From positions 1-64,000 of the forward strand of contig DIDT01000066.1 of NCBI GenBank assembly GCA_002418285.1: a DNA stretch of 64,000 nt, read 5' to 3'. Shown one piece after another: positions 43,045-51,669 of the stretch. Made by a program: the position numbers and the translations under genes. Each line of letters begins with the position of its first letter. Position 1 is the first letter of the stretch. The DNA comes from Phycisphaerales bacterium UBA5793 (GTDB lineage Bacteria; Planctomycetota; Phycisphaerae; Phycisphaerales; UBA5793). The notes under the pieces are model-generated. The model was given only the letters and a program-made list of their open reading frames with translations. It had not been told where the DNA came from and searched no databases.

Positions 43045-43995
43045 TCAGCGGGCCGCAAGATTGCGGTCGAACCACTGTACACTGCGCTTGCGCACCGAGC
43101 CGAGCGGGTCGAAGTAGATTGAAATGTGGCCGAGCATGGGAAGTTGCTCGAGTCGGGTGTCCGGTGGATCCGCTGCGGCGATGCGCTCGCTGTTGGCGAT
43201 GGGAACCAGGGCGTCCCATTTGCCGTGCAGCAACAGGATCGGCGCTCGGGAGCGCATCGCAGCGAAGCGGGCGTCGGCCTTGTCGGGATCGAACTCGGCT
43301 CGGGAAGCGGCATCGTCGATCATTGCTGTGAAGTCGGCATCGCTCATCGTCCAGCCAATGGGCGGTATCACGGTAGTGATAAAGTTCGGGACGATATCGC
43401 GCATCGAACTGAACGGCGCGACGGCGACGACGGCCTTGACGCGCGGGTCACGGCCGGCGAGTTGGATCGCTGTGGCGGCGCCGTACGAGATGCCCCAGAC
43501 GCCAAGGTCGCCGTCGAGCAGATCGCGGGCCTCGACAGCGTCGATAACCTGGACGAGGTCTTCGGATTCGCGCACGCCGTAGGTGAGCCATTGGCCGGTG
43601 GAGCGACCGTTGCCGCGCAGGTCGACGAGGAAGACGCGATAGCCGGCGCGGGCAAGGTCGCGCGCTTTGCCGAGCATCCAGAACATCTCGTTGTGCCAGC
43701 CATGAAGGACGAGAATGGTCCCCTTTGGAGGCGCATTGCGAGCGGCGCCCTCGGGTTCGAGGCCCCAGACGAGCAGCGACGCCTGGGGCGGCCCGACTTC
43801 GACGCGGAACTGGTGCTCGATGCCCAAGAGATGCTGAAAGGTGGGCGATGGATCGCGCACTGCGTCGAAGCTGCGACCCTTGTTGGGCGCTTCGATGACC
43901 ATGTCTTCGACGAATTGCGTGCAGGCGGAACCGAGTAGCGTGCTTGCCAGAAGCAGGCAGAGCGACGTGAATCGCAACACACGATGCTGCGCCAT
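43045..43995 (-). CDS. alpha/beta hydrolase, lipoprotein-like
   Basis: 316 residues. LLASTLLGSACTQ gives a lipobox (Cys at about residue 25). The alpha/beta hydrolase fold shows HGWHNEMFWMLGKA, the nucleophile elbow GISYGAAT (Ser), a later Asp near GKWDALVP, and His in LGHISIY, so the triad is complete. It probably hydrolyses an ester or peptide. It starts four bases after the homoaconitase-like gene and is the last gene of that run. Confidence 0.85.
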   Translation of the reverse strand: MAQHRVLRFTSLCLLLASTLLGSACTQFVEDMVIEAPNKGRSFDAVRDPSPTFQHLLGIEHQFRVEVGPPQASLLVWGLEPEGAARNAPPKGTILVLHGWHNEMFWMLGKARDLARAGYRVFLVDLRGNGRSTGQWLTYGVRESEDLVQVIDAVEARDLLDGDLGVWGISYGAATAIQLAGRDPRVKAVVAVAPFSSMRDIVPNFITTVIPPIGWTMSDADFTAMIDDAASRAEFDPDKADARFAAMRSRAPILLLHGKWDALVPIANSERIAAADPPDTRLEQLPMLGHISIYFDPLGSVRKRSVQWFDRNLAAR

Positions 43996-43999
43996 TGAC

Positions 44000-45973
44000 T
44001 TACTCCCTGGTATTCAACCTGTTCTTCGCCACGTTCTCCGCGCCGCCGGCGACGATGAGTTCCTGGGCCGTGGTGCTCAAGGCGGCGAAGGGAAAGGACT
44101 TGCCGACGCAGGCGATCACCGACTTGCGGAAGTCGATGTCGAGTAGTGGCCCGGGAATCGTCGCACCGTCCTGCCCTGCGAGTGAAACGCGCAAGTGATC
44201 GGATAGCGCCGGGCAATCGATGAGGATGAAGCCGTTGTTGTAAGCGTTGCGGGCGTAGGTCTCGCTGAATGAGGCGGCGATGACGAGTTGGATGCCGCGC
44301 AGGGCGAGGCATGTCGCGGCCTGTTCGCGCGAGGAGCCGGTGCCGAAGTTGCGCCCCGCGACGATGATGTCGCCTTGGTGTGCGATCTGCTGGAACTGCG
44401 GGTCGTAGTTGGCCATCGCGGCGGCGGCCATATCGGCGGGTGTGACGTTGTCGGTGTAGGTCAGTTTGCCGGAGTAGATGCCGTCCGTGTTGAGATTGTC
44501 AACGGGCAGCCAGAGGGCGCGGCCGGCGAGTTGGTCGGGGAAACCGTCGATGATCTCGGCGTCGCCCTCGCTGCCGGTGTCGGATTGATCCGCAAGTTTA
44601 ATCGTGAAGACGGGCTTGACATCTTCGAACGAAGTCGGCGAGCAGATGTAACCGGCCGCAGCGCTGGCGGCGACGACGGCTGGACTGGCGAGGTAGGCCT
44701 TGGCGTCGCGGCTGCCCATGCGGCCTTTGAAGTTGCGATTGGTGGCGCTGATGCCGACCTCGCCGGGTTCAAGCGTGCCGACGCCGAGGCCGATGCAGGT
44801 GCCGCAGCCCGGCGGGAGCATGGTGGCGCCGCTGTCGATGAGCGTCTGCCACGTACCGTCTTCTTTGGCCTTGGTCTGCACTTCGGCGGATGCGGCGGCG
44901 ACGTACATCTGCACGCCGTCGGCGACGCGCTTGCCTTTGAGCACGCTTGCCGCTTCGCGCAGGTCTTCGAGGCGCGCGTTGACGCAACTAAGGAGATAAG
45001 CCTTGTTGATGGTGACCTGTTCCTTTTCGATCTCGGGCAGGGCGTGCATGACTTTGACGTGATCAGGGCCGGAGACGTGCGGAATGACGGTGCTCAAATC
45101 AAGCGAGAGTTGCACGGCGTAGTGCGCGCCGGCGTCGGGTTCGATTCGATCGGCATACCACGCGTCGACATCGGCGCGGGTGTATTTGGGTGGATCGTCG
45201 CCGCGTTTGGCGAAGAGATCGGCGCGGCCGTAGAGGTAATCGCGCAGTACTTCATCAAAGGGGAAGACGCCGGCGAGCGCCCCCCACTCGGTGGTCATGT
45301 TGGCGATGCTCAGGCGCTGGTCCATGCTCAGCCCGGCCACGCCTTCACCGCCGAACTCGACAGCCATGTTGAGGACTTCATCGTTGTTGAAGACGCCGCA
45401 CAGCGCGATGATGACGTCCTTGCCGACGACGCCGGGGCGGAGTTTGCCGGTGAGGGTGACGCGCGCGACGGGCGGCACTTTCCACCACGTGACACCGGTC
45501 GCCCAGATGCACGCGGCGTCGGTGCGAACGACGGGCGTGCCAAGGCAGTTGACGCCGCCATAGAGGTTGGAATGCGAATCGCTGCCGACGACCATGGAGC
45601 CGGGCGTGGCGTAGCCGTATTCGACCATGACCTGGTGGCTGATGCCGGTGCCGGCGGGGTAGAAATCGATGTGATGCTGGCGGGCGAACTGCGCAATCTT
45701 CGCGTACTTGCCAAGGTTCTCGGGCGAGGTGTTCTGGATGTCGTGGTCAATGGCGAAGACGGGTTGGCGCGGATCATTGATGCGCGGGGTGAGAGGTGTA
45801 TCGCCTTTGAAGATGTCCTTGAACTTGCCCATCACGGCCGACGTGTTGTCGTGCGTCATGATGTGCTTGGGGCGGATGGTGATGATCGCGCCCTGGCGCG
45901 CGGCTTGGCCGGGCTTGAGACTGACGGCGTATCGCGTGGCGATCTTTTCAACGAGCGTGAGTGGAGTTGGCAT
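44000..45973 (-). CDS. aconitase-superfamily protein closest to fungal homoaconitase
   Basis: 657 residues. The text matches fungal homoaconitase (Lys4) as I recall it: DHDIQNTSPENLGKYAKIAQFARQHHIDFYPAGTG, GSDSHSNLYGG, ATGVTWWKVPPVARV, ANMTTEWGALAG, ATNRNFKGRMGS and GSSREQAATCLALRG. The cluster ligands are visible as SCVNAR (about residue 330) and PPGCGTCIG (two Cys). It has a C-terminal swivel domain. It would interconvert homocitrate and homoisocitrate, or citrate and isocitrate. The gene begins 11 bases after a membrane-protein gene and ends four before a hydrolase. Confidence 0.85.
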   Translation of the reverse strand: MPTPLTLVEKIATRYAVSLKPGQAARQGAIITIRPKHIMTHDNTSAVMGKFKDIFKGDTPLTPRINDPRQPVFAIDHDIQNTSPENLGKYAKIAQFARQHHIDFYPAGTGISHQVMVEYGYATPGSMVVGSDSHSNLYGGVNCLGTPVVRTDAACIWATGVTWWKVPPVARVTLTGKLRPGVVGKDVIIALCGVFNNDEVLNMAVEFGGEGVAGLSMDQRLSIANMTTEWGALAGVFPFDEVLRDYLYGRADLFAKRGDDPPKYTRADVDAWYADRIEPDAGAHYAVQLSLDLSTVIPHVSGPDHVKVMHALPEIEKEQVTINKAYLLSCVNARLEDLREAASVLKGKRVADGVQMYVAAASAEVQTKAKEDGTWQTLIDSGATMLPPGCGTCIGLGVGTLEPGEVGISATNRNFKGRMGSRDAKAYLASPAVVAASAAAGYICSPTSFEDVKPVFTIKLADQSDTGSEGDAEIIDGFPDQLAGRALWLPVDNLNTDGIYSGKLTYTDNVTPADMAAAAMANYDPQFQQIAHQGDIIVAGRNFGTGSSREQAATCLALRGIQLVIAASFSETYARNAYNNGFILIDCPALSDHLRVSLAGQDGATIPGPLLDIDFRKSVIACVGKSFPFAALSTTAQELIVAGGAENVAKNRLNTRE

Positions 45974-45984
45974 ATTGAAGGGTA

Positions 45985-46995
45985 TCAGGTCGCGGCTGGC
46001 TCGCCGAGCAGTTCAGGTCGTGGGTGCGGGTGGTTCCAGCGTTGCCTGAAGGCGACGAAGCCGGGGTCGCGGGGGGACGGAAACTTCAATTCGAAGTTCC
46101 AGTCAGCGGTGAGAAGTCGAACGCGCATCACTTGCAGTCGCGGTTTGGAAATGACCATAACGACATCGCTTGCTGACTGACGTTTGCCACGCGGCCCTTC
46201 GAGGTAGCCGACGCCGGCCACGAGACCAGTCTCTCCCGGTGTGACTCCGGATTGGATCCAGTAGTTGATACGAAGCACGAGCGCGATGACGCCAAGGATG
46301 ATGAGTCCCAGAAGCAAAAATGAGTGTTCTCCGACGAACCAGAACCCGATCAGTGCCAGCAACCCAAGCCACGAGAGGTATTCGAGAAGTCTCGTGCCCC
46401 GACTATCGATTGACTCAGGTTCGAGGAGGTGCGGCGTTCTTTCGATGGCAAGCACCTGCTGGGCGATGCGGCGATCCAGTATGATGCGCGGCACTCCGAG
46501 GCCGGCACGAGTCATGTGTTCTTTGATGATGGGCAGCCTGGGCTCCGAGTGCAGCTCACGCGTCGCGCTGATTCCTGCCCGCCGAATGGCGGCGGAGAGG
46601 ATGTCGCGGGACTGCTCAGAGGTAAGCTGTGTCGCGGCATCGGATGTGCCTGCGATCGTTTCAGCGTGCCTCGATCGTTTCCAACGGCGATATGCCGGCC
46701 TGACGAGAATCATCGCGACAAGCACGGCGAACAAGAGAAACACGACGGGTCCTGTTACAACCACCCACAACGGAGATTCGGGGGGCACATTGTCGACGGC
46801 ATTCACGATTCCCATGATCAAGCCGCAAACGAGAAGGAACGTCGTCAGCACGCAGTATGCCGCCAATTCGAGCGGTTCCATCCATTCAATGATCGCGCAC
46901 TCAGGCTGGGCTTCGAGCTCGTCGGCAGTGAAGCTCGCACGTTGCTCTGCGGAGCAAGGAACAGGCGCCACATCGGCAGCGGGGAGTTGGGCCAT
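45985..46995 (-). CDS. membrane protein, tandem paralog 1
   Basis: 336 residues with four membrane helices, two near residue 45-100 and two near 215-255. The end (DPGFVAFRQRWNHPHPRPELL) is nearly the same as in the next gene. The C-terminal part (ADWNFELKFPSPR) resembles a PH-like strand pair. Function unknown. It lies 11 bases before the homoaconitase-like gene. Confidence 0.7.
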   Translation of the reverse strand: MAQLPAADVAPVPCSAEQRASFTADELEAQPECAIIEWMEPLELAAYCVLTTFLLVCGLIMGIVNAVDNVPPESPLWVVVTGPVVFLLFAVLVAMILVRPAYRRWKRSRHAETIAGTSDAATQLTSEQSRDILSAAIRRAGISATRELHSEPRLPIIKEHMTRAGLGVPRIILDRRIAQQVLAIERTPHLLEPESIDSRGTRLLEYLSWLGLLALIGFWFVGEHSFLLLGLIILGVIALVLRINYWIQSGVTPGETGLVAGVGYLEGPRGKRQSASDVVMVISKPRLQVMRVRLLTADWNFELKFPSPRDPGFVAFRQRWNHPHPRPELLGEPAAT

Positions 46996-47004
46996 ATCCC
47001 AGTA

Positions 47005-48030
47005 TCATAACGTGGCAGGCGCTCTGTCCTCAAGAAACTCCGGTCGCGGGTGCGGGTGGTTCCAGCGTTGCCAGAAGGTGATGAAGCCGGGATCGTTGGT
47101 GCCTCGGAACGTGAGCGTCAGTGTTCGGCCTTCCGACAGCAGGCGGACGCGCAACAGGTTGAACCAGTCCGAGGTCACGAGCGTCACGGCCTGCCACGAG
47201 CCGAGGCGTTCACCATTGGGCAGTTCAATGTAACCAATCCCGGCCACGGGGTCGGCGATCGGCAAACCGATGCTGCTGCGGATCATCCGTACCAGTCGGG
47301 TGAGGAGACCGAATCCAAATGCGAGTGCCACAAACCCGATGAGAATGGAATCGCGGTGGTTGATCCAGGTCGCGATGATCGCCGCTGGCAGCCCGATGAT
47401 CGCCAGCAGGTAGATTCCCCTCATCGAATGCGTCTGGAAGCACTCAGGTTCCAGCAGGCCGTCCTTGCGTTGAATCGCCCGCACACCGGGTGCGATGCTC
47501 GCTTCGAGGATCACGCCGGGCGGTCGGATGCCGAACGTCGCAAGCCTGGCTTGTATCGACCGGAGCGCCCCTCGAGCGCTCGGCGTTCGCGTTAGTCCTA
47601 TGTTGGCTCTGCAAAGTGCATCGGCCAGCACAAGCTCGGCATCGCCCGCTTGCCATTGGGACGGGTCCGTCCGTTCGCGTGCGCGCTGACAGGCTTGCAG
47701 AACTGGACGCCGCGCCGCTCGAATCCGCCGGACGAGGATCAGCGGCACCATCGGGGCGGACGTGCCGAAAATCGCCACGATGATGATGGCCCACCAGATG
47801 GATCGAGTGCCGTCCGCGATGTCCGGCCAGTTGGCGACAAACGCGAGGACCCCGAACACGATGATCATCGCCGTGAGGATCCAATAGCCGGACTCTTCGT
47901 GAGGCTGCAGCCATGCGATGGCCACAGTGTGGCCGCTGTGCACGGCGATGGCTGTCGCGTTTTCAATCGGCGCCGAGGCGACGGGTTTTGTCTCCTGAGC
48001 GGGCTCCAGAGCTGGTTGATGGGTCGGCAC
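47005..48030 (-). CDS. membrane protein, tandem paralog 2
   Basis: 341 residues and the same plan as its neighbour: helices near 50-105 and 200-240, IGYIELPNGERL, and the end DPGFITFWQRWNHPHPRPEFL. Spacing to paralog 1 is nine bases. The two share a clear DNA-level match at the 3' end (46011 and 47037 regions), so they arose by duplication. Function unknown. Confidence 0.7.
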   Translation of the reverse strand: MPTHQPALEPAQETKPVASAPIENATAIAVHSGHTVAIAWLQPHEESGYWILTAMIIVFGVLAFVANWPDIADGTRSIWWAIIIVAIFGTSAPMVPLILVRRIRAARRPVLQACQRARERTDPSQWQAGDAELVLADALCRANIGLTRTPSARGALRSIQARLATFGIRPPGVILEASIAPGVRAIQRKDGLLEPECFQTHSMRGIYLLAIIGLPAAIIATWINHRDSILIGFVALAFGFGLLTRLVRMIRSSIGLPIADPVAGIGYIELPNGERLGSWQAVTLVTSDWFNLLRVRLLSEGRTLTLTFRGTNDPGFITFWQRWNHPHPRPEFLEDRAPATL

Positions 48031-48107
48031 GATGAGAGATACGCAGCGCGGGCGCTGGTGGATTCACCTTCGCGAGCGCTACGGGCTGGTTGCAGTGTTG
48101 TTTAGCG

Positions 48108-49466
48108 TCAGATCTCTTCAAACTGTGCCGTGAAATGGCGGAGAACCTCCGGGGCCTCGGTGATGCGCAGGCCTCGCATTTGCTCGCGCTGCTGGTGCAA
48201 TTCGATGGTGGCCTCGATGACGTAGTCGATGTGGCTTTGGGTGTAGACGCGGCGTGGGATGGCGAGGCGGACGAGTTCCATCTTGGGCGCCGGGCGTCCT
48301 TCGCCGCCGAACATGACGCTGCCGATTTCGCAACACCGGATGCCGCCCGCGCGATACAGGCCGCAGGAGAGCGCCTGACCCGGGAACTGAGCGACGGGGA
48401 TGTGCGGGCAGAACGCCTTGGCGTCGATGTAGATGGCGTGTCCGCCGGGCGGTTCGACGATCTGAATGCCGGCCGCGAGCAACTTCTCGCCGAGGTAAGC
48501 CGTGGAGCGAATGCGATAGCCGAGGTAGTCATCCTCGACAACTTCCTTGAAGCCCTGCGCCATGGCTTCGAGATCGCGACCGGACAGGCCGCCGTAGGTG
48601 ATGTACCCCTCGGTGAGGATGAGCAGATTGCTGGCCTGGTGAAAGAGGTCGTGGTCGCGAAAGAGCAGGACGCCGCCGATGTTGACGAGGCCGTCTTTCT
48701 TGGCGGAGATCGTGGCGCCGTCGGCGAGGTCAAACATTTCGCGCACGATTTCGCGCACGGTTCGTTCGTGCTGGCCCGGTTCGCGGCTCTTGATGAACCA
48801 CGCATTTTCCGCAAAGCGGCAGGCGTCGAGGAACAGGCGCAGTCCATGGCGATTGCAAACCTGGCGCACGGCTCGAATGTTCTCAAGGCTGACGGGCTGG
48901 CCCCCTCCACTGTTGTTGGTAATGGTGAGCATGACGACGGGAATGCGCTCGGCACCGACGCGATTGATCAATTCCTCAAGGGCGGCGACATCCATGTTGC
49001 CCTTGAAGGGATGGCGCGTGCGCGGATCGGAGGCTTCGAGAATGGGCAAGTCGATGGCGCTGGCGCCGCTGTGTTCGATGTTGGCGCGGGTGGTGTCGAA
49101 GTGGGCGTTGTTGGGGACAATGAGATTCGGGCCGCCGATGAGTTCAAAGAGCATGCGCTCGCTGGCGCGGCCCTGGTGGGTGGGCAGGATGTGCTCAAAG
49201 CCGGTGAGTTCGTGCAGCACTTCGTGAAAGCGGAAGAAGGACTCGGCCCCCGCGTAGGACTCGTCGGCGCGCATGACGCCGGCCCACTGCTCGCTGCTCA
49301 TGGCGCCCGTTCCCGAGTCGGTGAGCAGGTCGATGAGGACATTGCGCGCGTGGATAAGGAACGGGTTGAAGCCGGCCTCGCGGAGGTAGACCTCGCGCTC
49401 GTCGCGCGTGGTCATGCGGATCGGTTCGACGGACTTGATGCGGAAGGGTTCGATGATGGTTTTCAT
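48108..49466 (-). CDS. tnaA: tryptophanase
   Basis: 452 residues from MKTIIEPFRIKSVEP. It matches TnaA along its length: LIDLLTDSGTGAMSSEQWAGVMRADESYAG, PTHQGRASE, NNSGGGQPVSL, DACRFAENAWFIK, SAKKDGLVNIGG (PLP Lys) and CCEIGSVMFGG. At the position that is Arg in tyrosine phenol-lyase it has Ile, which favours tryptophanase. It cleaves tryptophan to indole, pyruvate and ammonia with pyridoxal phosphate. A tnaC-like leader was not identified. Confidence 0.9.
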   Translation of the reverse strand: MKTIIEPFRIKSVEPIRMTTRDEREVYLREAGFNPFLIHARNVLIDLLTDSGTGAMSSEQWAGVMRADESYAGAESFFRFHEVLHELTGFEHILPTHQGRASERMLFELIGGPNLIVPNNAHFDTTRANIEHSGASAIDLPILEASDPRTRHPFKGNMDVAALEELINRVGAERIPVVMLTITNNSGGGQPVSLENIRAVRQVCNRHGLRLFLDACRFAENAWFIKSREPGQHERTVREIVREMFDLADGATISAKKDGLVNIGGVLLFRDHDLFHQASNLLILTEGYITYGGLSGRDLEAMAQGFKEVVEDDYLGYRIRSTAYLGEKLLAAGIQIVEPPGGHAIYIDAKAFCPHIPVAQFPGQALSCGLYRAGGIRCCEIGSVMFGGEGRPAPKMELVRLAIPRRVYTQSHIDYVIEATIELHQQREQMRGLRITEAPEVLRHFTAQFEEI

Positions 49467-49655
49467 GATGGGTCTCGCGCTGGTGCGACCGGGAGGGCGC
49501 ACGCACGTCGCGGCGTCCCCGGTCGAGTGTGGCATGGTATTCGCTGTGAGTTGAATTCAGGGGATGTCGTCACCGGATTGGAGCGCAACCGGGGTGAGTT
49601 TCGGGTGTCTGGTGGAACGGATGGAGAGAGATTCCGCGAAGCGGCGTAGCCGAGG

Positions 49656-50240
49656 CTACTTCTTTGCTGCCTTGGCCCCGAGATACTTGGCGATATCGAA
49701 ATCGACGAAGTCGGCGTGGTGGAAGATGATGCTCTCGATGCTGCGCTGGACCTTGTCGCCCTCGTGGCTGTGCGTGGCGATGATGTGCATGACCTCGGCG
49801 GGCAATTCGTGCTTATAGCACATGGCCACACCGCTGAAAGGGTGGCGCAGCATCTGGCCGAACGAACCCTGCACAACGATGCCGTTTGCATCCTTGTCGT
49901 ACTCGAGTGGCTTGCCGACGTCGGCCAGCAGCGAACCGGCGAGCAGGTGATCGCGATTGATGGGGATGATGCTGGGAAACATACCTTCGAGCACATCGGT
50001 GATCGCCAGGCACTGCCGGGCGCACGAGCGGATGTGGTCGATCAAGGTCATTTTGATGTCGCCGGCGAGGAGAGTGAATTGCACTGCTCGGAGTTCATCA
50101 AACGTCCAGCCCTTGCCGCCGCAGCCAGTTGTGATCGCTTCGTTCCAGACGGCAGCAACTTTGTCGCGCAACGCCCCATCCGCGATGCGTTGGATTTCGG
50201 GGAGCAATTCGGCAATCTGCTGCGTGGAGTAGCTGGTCAT
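49656..50240 (-). CDS. HD domain protein
   Basis: 194 residues. DHIRSCARQCLAITDVLEG and HLLAGSLLADVGKPLE suggest a metal-dependent phosphohydrolase fold of the HD type, with further His in HEGDKVQRSIESIIFHHADFVDFD. It may hydrolyse a nucleotide. Its start overlaps the end of the GNAT gene by four bases (ATGA), so the two are translationally coupled. Confidence 0.75.
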   Translation of the reverse strand: MTSYSTQQIAELLPEIQRIADGALRDKVAAVWNEAITTGCGGKGWTFDELRAVQFTLLAGDIKMTLIDHIRSCARQCLAITDVLEGMFPSIIPINRDHLLAGSLLADVGKPLEYDKDANGIVVQGSFGQMLRHPFSGVAMCYKHELPAEVMHIIATHSHEGDKVQRSIESIIFHHADFVDFDIAKYLGAKAAKK

Positions 50241-50791
50241 TTCCTGGCGGCCTCATATTCGCTTCTGATGATGGAGTACATGTCGACGTCGTGATATTGC
50301 CCGTCCTTCTTTGCCCGCTGGCGAAGACGGCCCTCATACTTCATTCCGGCTTTCGTCATCACGCGGCCGGACGCAGGGTTAATGATGAAGTGATGCGCTT
50401 CGATGCAGTTGAGCTCCAGCACGTCGAATCCGTGTCGAATAAGCGCGATGGCCGCCTCGGTGGTGTAACCCTTGCCCCAGTGCTCGACGGCCAACCAGTA
50501 GCCCATCTCGGCGCGGTCCATCTTTCGATTGACCAGCAGGCCGCAGCCACCGATGAGATCGCCAGTCTCCTTGAGCGTGATGGCACAAGGAAAGTCGCGA
50601 TCCTCCTTGCGGGCCTCGTCACTTCTGCTGATGTAGGATCTGGCATCTTCGAGTGAATATGGATGGGGGATGTTGAGGGTAGTCTCGTAGATCTCGCGGC
50701 GGTTGATGACACGCGTGAGTACTTCGCAGTCATCCAGCGTGTAGGGCCGAAGAACCAGTCGCCGGGTCGTAATGGTCGCGGGCTCGATCAT
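50237..50791 (-). CDS. GNAT acetyltransferase, RimJ/RimL type
   Basis: 184 residues. TTRRLVLRPYTLDDCEVLTRV, GDLIGGCGLLVNRKMDRAEMGYWLAVEHWGKGYTTEAAIALIRHGF and NPASGRVMTKAGMKYEGRLRQRAKKDGQYHDVDMYSI are full-length family motifs. The acceptor is unknown. It is first in a two-gene unit with the HD protein. Confidence 0.9.
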   Translation of the reverse strand: MIEPATITTRRLVLRPYTLDDCEVLTRVINRREIYETTLNIPHPYSLEDARSYISRSDEARKEDRDFPCAITLKETGDLIGGCGLLVNRKMDRAEMGYWLAVEHWGKGYTTEAAIALIRHGFDVLELNCIEAHHFIINPASGRVMTKAGMKYEGRLRQRAKKDGQYHDVDMYSIIRSEYEAARK

Positions 50792-50818
50792 TGGTTCTGC
50801 TACAGATTGCGTATCGAT

Positions 50819-51610
50819 TCAGGCATCGAGGTGTCTTGCGGGTGGTCCATCGTAGGAGTGCGCAACAGGGTCGATCTTGCGCATTGGCTTGCAACGGGAT
50901 TGCTCTTCACGAACGTGGGCGACGAGGCCGGGCATGCGGGCGATCATGAACAGGCCGTTCATGACTTCAAACTCAAAGCCGAGTTGAGCGAGAATGGCGC
51001 CGATGGCGCCGTCGACATTGATGGGCAGAGGTTTGCCGGCTGCGGCGAAGCAGCGTTCGATGGCGCGGGCGGCTTCGAGGAAGTCGCCATCGGCGCCGGC
51101 CTCGGCGGCGAGTTCGAAGAGGCGCTTTGTGCGCGGGTCGGCAGTGTGGTAGCGATGGCCAAAGCCGGCCATGCGCTGACCGCGTGACTTGAGGGCGTCG
51201 AGCATCTCTCCCGCCGCGGCGTCCCAGTCCTTGCCAGCTTTGTGTGCGGCAACAACCTCGGCGAGAGATCGTGCGCAGTTCTCTATCGCGCCGCCGTGAT
51301 GGGTGTTGATGCTTATGATGCCCGCAGCGACTGAGGCGCTGAGAGCAGCGCCAGTCGATGCAACCGTGCGCGCTGCAAGAGCGGAAGGTGGCGTAGCGCC
51401 GTGGTCGATGCTGGCGACGAGCATGGCGTCCATCAGTTTGCCGACCTGCGGGGAGGGCAACTCGCCGCGCAGGATGAGATACACAGCCTGCGCGTAGCTG
51501 ACACGGCCCATGAGTTCGGCGATGTTGTAACCGCGCACGGCGACATGGTTGGGGCTGATCTCGGTGATCGCGGTGGTCCAGGCGTTGGGGTTTGTTTGTG
51601 AGTCGGCCAT
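50819..51610 (-). CDS. citryl-CoA lyase-like protein (short citrate synthase homolog)
   Basis: 263 residues from MADSQTNPNAWTTAITEI (an upstream ATG at 51622 is possible). About 260 residues is too short for a citrate synthase (about 430) but fits citryl-CoA lyase or the C-terminal part of ATP-citrate lyase. Citrate-synthase-type motifs are clear: MGRVSYAQAVYLILRGELP, SIDHGATPPSALAARTVASTGA, INTHHGGAIENCA, GFGHRYHTADPRTKRLFELA and NGLFMIARMPGLVAHVREEQ. The active-site His are in HHGG and GHRYH. It is 60 bases downstream of the SucD-like gene. Confidence 0.88.
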   Translation of the reverse strand: MADSQTNPNAWTTAITEISPNHVAVRGYNIAELMGRVSYAQAVYLILRGELPSPQVGKLMDAMLVASIDHGATPPSALAARTVASTGAALSASVAAGIISINTHHGGAIENCARSLAEVVAAHKAGKDWDAAAGEMLDALKSRGQRMAGFGHRYHTADPRTKRLFELAAEAGADGDFLEAARAIERCFAAAGKPLPINVDGAIGAILAQLGFEFEVMNGLFMIARMPGLVAHVREEQSRCKPMRKIDPVAHSYDGPPARHLDA

Positions 51611-51669
51611 TGTTGCTTCCATTTCGTCGTGCGGGGCGAGCTCCCCTTCGAAGAGCGTTCGGGTCGCGG

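Noticed and set aside
44288..46180. 630-codon open frame on the plus strand
   Set aside because: Antisense shadow of the aconitase-like gene in GC-rich DNA; peptide has no recognisable domain.
48090..49649. 519-codon plus-strand frame
   Set aside because: Antisense to tryptophanase.
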